From positions 1,674,001 to 1,738,000 of the forward strand of contig CM066306.1 in the NCBI GenBank assembly GCA_033807695.1: 64,000 nucleotides of DNA. The letters are read 5' to 3'. The notes below the pieces were generated by a model. That model had not been told where the DNA came from, did not search any database, and saw nothing but the letters and a program-made list of their open reading frames with translations. Below are positions 57,233 through 64,000 of the stretch, one piece after another. Within the stretch, counting starts at the first letter, position 1. Each line of letters opens with the position of its first letter. The translations under genes were made by a program, and so were the position numbers. The stretch is from Daedaleopsis sinensis. Its lineage: Eukaryota > Basidiomycota > Agaricomycetes > Polyporales > Polyporaceae.

Positions 57233-58572
57233 TCATTGAAGTGCGAGCTTGCGCAGAAGGGAAACAAGAGCTGCGCTGGCATGGGGTATTTCACCTCGCA
57301 CGGCCATGTCTATCCACTCTTGTAAGTCTTTAAAACAAGCAGAGACTTTGCGGTGGGCAAGGACAAAGTCGGTTTCTATCGCAATCACGTCGGGATATCT
57401 GAATACAGCGATAAGAACACATTTCCTCGTTCACAGCAAGGGAGAACTTCACCTAGATGTGAATTGTGAGAACAACTCCACTAGGATGATGCCTGTAGTG
57501 AGCTGAGACTTCAGGTTGTCAAGTGCTACTTTCTTGAGGTCGGCCATGCCGTACTGGAATGTGAATGTGGTGAATCTCAACACCACGAAATTTGTCTCCG
57601 CCGTACCTTGTCTGCAAGACGATACATAGATTTTGGAGAGCACGACAGGGGCATTGTCGACTTCTTCTTCACCTTCAGGGATCGTAGCGGGGAGAAGTTG
57701 ATGTCCCCGGTATAGATATAGTAGACAAGAGCCTTGAAGCTATCGCCACTCTGTTAGCGAGGTTGGCTTGATCACGAGAGCCACTCACGTTCTGAATGCC
57801 GAATCTTTGATGACGACAAAATGTTGAACAGGTACTGTTACTTCGAAAGGTGCCGGGTGCTGAGCATTATGATTATCAGCCTTGCTGGCATAAGGATGTT
57901 ATATGACAATTTAAGATCCATACTTCACGATGGATATCTTCGATGCTCTGAACGAAAGGAAGTGTTATAAATGCATAACTTTGCCCTTGAAGTTACAAAT
58001 GTCAACACACCTGAGGCTCTCGTTCGGTGACTGTGCTATCGTTCTGCTTCATATGTTCATCTATTATGCTAACCTGAACAAGGGGTTCATCGGCAAGCAG
58101 TAAATTGCATGAGCACCTACCCGGCGGGCTAGAAGTGACTTCATGAGCTCCACTTGTCGATTTTATATCGGGGACAGCTTCGTCTTCGTCTTCGAGATCA
58201 CTATCCGAGTCATACCCGTATTCATCGATAGGTATGTTCTGTTGCACTATCTGCTGAGATTGTGATGGGATATGGCCTTCGACAAATCCACCTAACAACA
58301 CTATGTACGACTGAGCTCAGTTCTCAGTAAATATGATAATGCGGGACCACTTACAGCTTTGAAAGTAGTCAGACGCCTGGAACAACGCCTGAGAATGGGC
58401 GTAGATAGGGACTTGAACACCGATCCTTGTGCCATTATGCTGCCTCTGAGAGAAGAGTAGAAAGCACGCATTGATGAAAAAACCGGACGTGAGTGATTGT
58501 TCCAGCGCTGCCTGGGTGTGCTTTTTGAGCGATGTCGTGAACGCCGATGGGGCAAGAGCAAACGTCTCCGCG
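57233..58572 (-). CDS. BTB protein of the DSDLEDE family, paralogue C (diverged)
   Basis: Readable exons include AETFALAPSAFTTSLKKHTQ (start of the 5' exon at 58572), SGFFINACFLLFSQRQHNGT, LLGGFVEGHIPSQSQQIVQQ and DEYGYDSDSDLEDEDEAVPD. Then come DSFKALVYYIYTGDINFSPL, CSPKSMYRLADK and YGMADLKKVALDNLKSQLTT. It ends YPDVIAIETDFVLAHRK...LVSLLRKLALQ with a stop at 57233. The BTB second half is intact, but the basic N-terminus and the Cys tail of the other three are missing, and I found no ATG that joins in phase to the first exon. It is either a shortened member with an unresolved start or an early pseudogene. Composition is AT-richer than its neighbours. Confidence 0.6.
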
Positions 58573-59639
58573 CTATATGTAGGATAGTAAGCTATCAGCG
58601 TCGATCGATCGTTAGTATAGATACATTGTAAAAACACAGATTGAGAGCTCACTGTCACTACTACTTAGTAGCGCGGCCTTTACCCGACTCCGCGACATGA
58701 ATGGCAGACCTGACACTCGGTAGTAGCTGGCGCAGGGTATGAAGAATGAGCTCTCTGCAACTCTAATGGGGGGGTGCCACCTGGTCCACACGCCGGTGCA
58801 ACGCGCTCACACGCTGCTCTGGTCACTCGCGGCGCTAAGTTAGTACTGACTCGGGCATTGAATATTAATATTGAATATTGGGCCCCCGTGCCAACAACTC
58901 GCATAAAAACGTGAGAGCATGTGCGAAGGAATTTGGAGTTGTACTCTGGTCATAACGTGCAGATATAGGAGTATCCAGAGTGGCAGTGAGCGTCATGATG
59001 ATAATTATCACTTTCAGGATGTCATCGATAATGTACTTACTAAGGATGCACCAGCCCAACGCGGCCCCGTGTACTACGTCGCACGTGGTGTTCCCGGTCC
59101 AAGGAGAAGTATTGACACGCGGACTACTGCCCTGCTCGTGCGGCGGGACAGCGCGAAGGAAGTCGTTATACTTGCACGAGGAGAGAGCATCTGACAATGA
59201 TCCCAGCGCCGAGAGCGTAGTGGGAATGTCAGCTGAGCATTGAATATTGACGGCGCAAGCAAGAACGTGAGTAGTTTGACGTACTGTGCACTTTGCCTGT
59301 GTCGTTGTCCAACAGGTGATAACGACTGCGATGGGGACAATGATTGGACCGTTCGAGGTCCTGATCCTACGCCTCCACTGATCACATCACGAAAGAGGGA
59401 CATTGCGATGTTCATATGATGCAGGACATATCATCATGACATTAATCACAGGCCTTTGTACGTAGAAGAGATGACATGACTGGAAACAGGGAGGAAGAAC
59501 TGCGTTTGAACAGCCTGAGGTCAAAGTATTTGTTCATCCGACAGATTTTATGCGCGCATTTCATACTTGTGCGAAATTTCAGTATAATTCGGAGTAGTGA
59601 AGCAGCCAGAGAAGCAAAGACGCACCTCGTATCTGCGCA
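58573..59639. other. Intergenic, no gene seen
   Basis: Presumed 5' side of BTB paralogue C and 3' side of D. An MSRSR-type ATG at 58696 precedes a GTAAAG donor but does not join paralogue C in phase. The other frames here are short and without motifs. Confidence 0.45.
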
Positions 59640-61146
59640 CTAATACACGAGTTGGTTGCAAGCAGCGCACTTTAACGTGGAGTTGCAGTTCCTTGGACAT
59701 TTCTTGATACCGCCCGTTATCAGTTTGTCGACGAGAGTGGAGAACACGACGCCCGCCCCCGGATGCAATTCTCCGTTTTCGAGATACTGGAACCACTTCG
59801 GCAGCCGCGACACCAGAGCGGGTTCACGGATACGGTCAAAGAGGAAGTCTACCTCCATCTTCTGGATCTCCGGATGCCTATGAAACGCGTTAGTAATACA
59901 GAAACGGCACTGCCGAATATGAGCCTACGTAAGAGTGAAAGAGGAGAAGATTTCGGTCAGGATGTTCTCCGTGGATAGCTTCGACTTGATGTCGTCTGCT
60001 GCCTTCTGCTTGAGCGCTTCTATACCATACTGTCCGAACTATCGTCAGCACGCTGCTCAGTACGCTGCTCGATGACGCGATCCACCTTCTCCGCCAGACG
60101 ATACATTGACTTGGGGGAACATGTTGGAGGGTCGAATGGTCCCGTTGGCTTAGCATCTGCTTGTTCCTGAGACTTGAGGGGGCTGAACGTGATCTTGTCG
60201 AAGTAGGCGTAGAAGATGAAAGCCTGCCACCTAACGGGGAGACAGGATTAGCAACCGGTCGCAGGGGACAGTGACAGTAAAGACACACGTTCGGTACGCG
60301 ATATCCTCGAGAAACACAACGCGCCCCATTCTCCCAGGACGGACACTGCTCGAAGGATAGACAAAGGGCTCAGGTCGGCTAATCTATTCCTCGTCATTTC
60401 GCTGGCCATTCTGGGGACATTCTGTCAGGATCACATACGCAGGTCAAAGTAAGGAGAGCACTCCCACCTCTGATTCGGCGGCACCTTGTCCACGACGCGA
60501 GCTCGAACCCACGGACAGTCTCTTCAAAGACCCATAAATCTCAGCATTGTCGTCATCCCGCTCGTCTTCGAGGTCGCTGTCGGATGCGTAACAGTACTCC
60601 TCCAGAGTGATACGCGATGCGCGATTGCTGGGGAAGGGCGCATCGAGGTCGGTGATCCCACTCTCCGCAAAGCCCTGCGTGAACACTGCGAGGCAAAGAT
60701 GTGAGCGTCGTTCCTGCACAGCAAAGAGACAACGCACCGAAGTCGAAGTGCGTCGACGCCTTGCGGATCAGCGCGCTGTTCCCAAAGAGCGCGAGCGGGG
60801 TGTCCACATCCCCGTCGTTCGTCCGGCGAGAGAACGTGTAGAATTTGACGTCCTCGAAAGCGCTACCCTTAATGCTCGCAAGCATGCTGAGCTCGGATAC
60901 CTGTTCGCGACTCGCAGTGCTGAGAGGAATTTCGAGGTCGGCGCGAACATCAGAGGGCCGTTTGTGAGAAGGTGATATACGGCTCTCAGGCTTAGGCCCC
61001 CTCTCCCTCTCGTCGCCCTGTCGCTTCTTGAGCTGGGGCCTCCGATCCTTCATCTTCTCTTTCTTGCGCATCCGTGCCGCAGCTCTCGCGGCATCGTCAT
61101 CGTTAACGGTCGCTGCGGGTGGCGGTGGGTTGGCCTGTTCGTCCAT
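59640..61146 (-). CDS. BTB protein of the DSDLEDE family, paralogue D
   Basis: The best-preserved member. It starts MDEQANPPPPAATVNDDD at 61146, then a basic, coiled stretch (RAAARMRKKEKMKDRRPQLK). The first BTB part is IKGSAFEDVKFYTFSRRTND with LIRKASTHFDF. VFTQGFAESGITDLDAPFP and YCYASDSDLEDERDDDNAEI follow. The second part has GRMGRVVFLEDIAYRT, WQAFIFYAYFDKITFSPLKS, CSPKSMYRLAEK and YGIEALKQKAADDIKSKLST. The end reads EIQKMEVDFLFDRIREPALV and CPRNC...LKCAACNQLVY. Introns sit after HFDF, after IAYRT, after RLAEK and before HPEIQ, the same places as in its paralogues. Confidence 0.82.
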
Positions 61147-61751
61147 GATAACGCGGAGACTGAGTAGAGGTCACGGTGCACGCGATAACGACCGATCCCC
61201 GCAGTGCACTCGATTTATGCCATAGACTGGCTACCGCAGCACACCGGTAGAAGTGGCAGAAGCGGGCTCGTGCCGTAATGGATACTACTTCTCCACTAAG
61301 CTCAAGCTTCTGCAGGTCGAGTCAACACATGCAAACGGTTCAACGACCTAATGCGTGACACGTAGAAGCAACCGGTGGTACTGACAAGTACTCACCACTG
61401 ACCAGTTATATTCGTGATTGATCCCTCATCGTAGGATGTGGTCGGCCAATTCAAGCTGAGAGGCGTTGAGCCAGACTCGAACGGTAATAGTGAACCGAAG
61501 GTGAGTGACAAGAGCAGACGTCAATCTGAAAATTCGTCCTCGTCCTCGTCAGTGCTCAAGCGCTCATAGGCGCCCATTCCCCGGGCCGGAGGACACATAA
61601 GCGCTTGAAAGTACCCCGGACCTGGCACAGTGGCACTGCAGAGTCCCCAAGCTTCTTCTCTAACCACTAAGTAGCTTCAAGGCGGTGCAAGGTGCTCAAG
61701 AACCTCTCAAAGAATCGTAACGAAATACAGACAATAAGAAGGGATCACAAA
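61147..61751. other. Intergenic, no gene seen
   Basis: Upstream of BTB paralogue D and downstream of the mitochondrial protein gene. No supported gene. Confidence 0.5.
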
Positions 61752-63198
61752 CTAGGAAGATTTTTTCGCATCCTTCTGAACCTCCTCGGCCAACCGCTTC
61801 GCCTTCTTGCCCTTCTCTTCCAAAACCTCCAGGACGGCCTCGTACGTCTCCTTCGCCAGCTTCTTGGCGTCCTCGCTCTTGTGCTGCGACACCTTCACGA
61901 ACACCTTCACGTCCGGCATGCGCTTCAACGCGTCCTCCCCGCCCGGCATCGCGCGTACCCACTGCTGCAGACTCTCCCATCCACGTTCGAGCTGCTTGCT
62001 GCCCGAGTCTTCCGCTTCGCGTACCTTTTCCTGGACGAAGTCGCGCAACTCCTTCATCTTGTTCTTGTCCTTCAGGTCGCCCTGCGCGGCATCCTTGATG
62101 CGCGCGAAGACCTCCTGCGTGCCCGAGCTGCCGCCAGCCAACGACGCAGCACCCGCGGCGATGAACTTGTCCGCGTTCTCGCTCAAGAGCTGCTTGACCT
62201 CGGGGAACTTGTCGAGATAGGGCCCGGCCTCCTTCAACGCGCGGTCCCAAGCACCCTGGGAGGAAGACTGGGCCACTTTGCGCAGCTCCTCAGCCTTCGA
62301 CTGGATCAGTCGCCTCGCCTGGTCGATGCCGTCTTGGGAAAACCCTTTGGAGAAAATCTCGGTGATCTGTCAAGGGGGCCGGTGAGTGCCCATCGACCTG
62401 CAGTTTTCTGGAGCCGCTTACCTGCCGACTTGTGTCTTCATACATCTCCTTCGCCTCCGGCCCATGCGCATCGACCAGCTTCTTGAACTCGTCGTACCCG
62501 CCACCGAGCTTCTCCGTCAACTGCGGGTACTTCTCACTCAGCGACCCGAACGCATCCTTGCCCGCCTTCTTCCCGAGCTCCTGCAACTCCGAACTGCGCT
62601 GCTGCAGGACGGCCAGTACCTTCATCGCCATCGCCGCGTCGACGGTCTTCGCATCGCGTACGATGTCTCGCAGTTCTTCATACGTGCCCGAGACGAGATG
62701 ATTCACCTCATCGCCGTGTGACTCCTGCAGCTTGTCGACGGTGTCGAACACGGCGTCGATGTGGGGCCGCGCCCCCGGGATCATGACGAGATACGACTGC
62801 GCGAAGTTGCGCAGCTGGGTCACCGCTTCGTTCGGGTTCTTGGGTGCGTTTGCGGTGATCGCGTCCTTGGTCTGCTGGTAGTACGTGGACACGGTGCGAG
62901 AAGCGTCGACCGCCTTCTTCGCCCCGGACAGGTGGTAGTACGCATATCCTGTATGCATACCTCAGATATTGACACGCGTATACTGACACGATGACAGACA
63001 CATACCTCCGAGCAGGACCACTGCTCCGCCGCCGACTCCTGCTACGACGTGCGAGGCTCCATACGACGGCGGAGGCGTTCCGACTGAAGACGTCGCGGTG
63101 GACTGGGACCTCTGGAATGTCCGCCGTCCTGCTACACGACGAGCAGATAGATGAACGCTCTTGGGCGCGGTGCGAAATGCTGATGATGCCGCGTACAT
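61752..63198 (-). CDS. Predicted mitochondrial helical-repeat protein (hypothetical)
   Basis: Three exons. The first encodes an Arg/Ser-rich presequence (MYAASSAFRTAPKSVHLSAR, then RRTFQRSQSTATSS) and the start of a Gly-rich membrane segment (HVVAGVGGGAVVLLGG-YAYYHLSG), the pattern of inner-membrane proteins. The remainder is charged amphipathic helix in apolipoprotein-like repeats: ELGKKAGKDAFGSLSEKYPQ, KLGGGYDEFKKLVDAHGPEA, ALKEAGPYLDKFPEVKQLLS and EDAKKLAKETYEAVLEVLEE. It ends EEVQKDAKKSS. It looks like a protein conserved in basidiomycetes, but I know no function. A role in cristae or lipid handling would be speculation. Confidence 0.78.
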
Positions 63199-63881
63199 GG
63201 TGGTGGCTTTGGCGATGGTAGGGTGAGTACGTTCGGGAGTGGGATGTCAAGTGGGAGCCATGGGCAGTGGTGTGCTCGCTATATATGCGGGCGGACGCGT
63301 CGGGCTGGAGCGTGCTGTGACAGTCGGAGGCTCTTGGTCGTGTCGGTGACGACACAGGCCATGAACCCCAGTGACGTCACGAACGCGTCCAGTCGTCATG
63401 CGCGTCTGGTGTGCCCCAGAGTCCATCGCAGGCGTGTCAGCAGAGACTAGTATCAGTAGCACTGTTAGAAGACTAGTTAGACGTTCAACTCAACACGCGG
63501 CTTGCAGTAGATCTCAAGCAAACAGTACTTATCCACTTACGGAAGTTTGCATTCTGGCAAGCTCAGAGTCTGCTTCTGGCGCCCCTTCAACCACAAAGTG
63601 CAGTATAATCGTATGTCTAGCCTCAGCCAACAGACACACGCTCCGCTCGTGTGCAGGAGGAAAACATCGAAGGAAAGCGTAGGCGTTGAGTGAGTGTCCA
63701 TAACAGGCAAGTGAGTTGAAGCCAATAGCTTCTGATCCTAACAGGCGCAAACAACGCGCTGCCACCAAGCTCATCAGGCGCCTGCGCGGCTCTATGTACC
63801 ATTCCCTTGCACATCCGCATCCACCTATAACAGCCGTGTCATACACCTGCTCAAACCCTACCCTCAGCATCGAGGCTACAC
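63199..63881. other. Divergent intergenic spacer
   Basis: 5' flanks of the mitochondrial protein gene (-) and SNU23 (+). TATATAT at 63280-63286 lies about 80 bp before the ATG of the minus-strand gene and is a likely TATA box for it. No gene seen. Confidence 0.55.
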
Positions 63882-64000
63882 ATGTCTGGAAAACCAGGAG
63901 CCTACGGCGCCCGCGCCGGCGATACCGACTTCCGCAAGAAATGGGACAAGGAGGAGTACGCAGAGAAAGCGCGGCAGCGCGACCAGGAGGAGAAGGAGCG
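63882..64000 (+). CDS. SNU23: Spliceosomal U4/U6.U5 snRNP protein Snu23 (ZMAT2), 5' part
   Basis: Starts MSGKPGAYGARAGDTDFRKK and runs off the right edge of the window as WDKEEYAEKARQRDQEEKE. DFRKKWDKEEY is the conserved opening of Snu23/ZMAT2, a zinc finger protein of the tri-snRNP that is released on spliceosome activation. The C2H2 finger lies beyond the window. No intron is seen in the visible 119 bases. Confidence 0.85.
   Translation, partial: MSGKPGAYGARAGDTDFRKKWDKEEYAEKARQRDQEEKE

Noticed and set aside
58865..59197. 110-codon minus-strand frame between BTB paralogues C and D
   Set aside because: No similarity to the BTB family plan, no acceptor or donor linking it to either gene, and no motif.
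1..64000. tRNA or rRNA genes
   Set aside because: A visual scan for TPsiC-arm and acceptor-stem patterns gave no convincing clover-leaf; tRNAscan-SE would be the deciding test.

Overview
The window reads as nuclear DNA of a filamentous basidiomycete, probably an agaricomycete and perhaps one of the Polyporales. The evidence is GC-rich sequence, genes broken by many 45-65 bp GT-AG introns with CTNAC-like branch sites, and families typical of these fungi: DUF6534 membrane proteins, lineage-expanded BTB proteins, a Mei2-type RNA-binding protein and an AAT-family amino-acid permease. No tRNA, rRNA, CRISPR array or intact transposon was recognised.

Layout. 1-3.9 kb is GC-rich gene-poor DNA with a diverged tandem repeat. 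Then come a C2H2-like nuclear protein (-), Mediator subunit MED12 (+, about 5.9 kb), a RING E3 candidate with a long internal insertion (-), a DUF6534 seven-helix protein (-), a BTB/zinc protein (+), an amino-acid permease (-), a DUF1771-Smr protein (-) and ornithine decarboxylase antizyme (-), whose mRNA appears to need a +1 ribosomal frameshift. A Helitron-type PIF1 helicase with a mitochondrial-looking presequence follows (+). Next are SND1/Tudor-SN (-) sharing a 173 bp divergent promoter with mitochondrial ribosomal protein bS6m (+), an HDHD3-like HAD protein (-) and a GNAT acetyltransferase (-). After about 3.9 kb without genes comes a mei2-like three-RRM gene (+).

From 42.2 to 52.5 kb lies a decayed tandem duplication. 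Each unit carries a DUF4436-like membrane protein gene (-) head-to-head with a glycosyltransferase-like gene (+). The junction is still visible: the first glycosyltransferase copy is cut off and joined to a 50 bp scrap of mei2 coding sequence. The second copy is complete. From 53.2 to 61.2 kb there are four minus-strand BTB paralogues sharing an acidic DSDLEDE motif, a CSPKSMYRL motif and, in three of four, a C-terminal Cys-rich tail. The right end holds a mitochondrial helical-repeat protein (-) and the start of the spliceosomal gene SNU23 (+).

A theme seen repeatedly while joining exons is the use of very small internal exons (8, 10, 11, 12, 12 and 16 nt) in six genes. Most automatic gene callers would miss these. 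Exon joins below were made by eye from splice consensus, phase and family conservation. They are not backed by transcripts.
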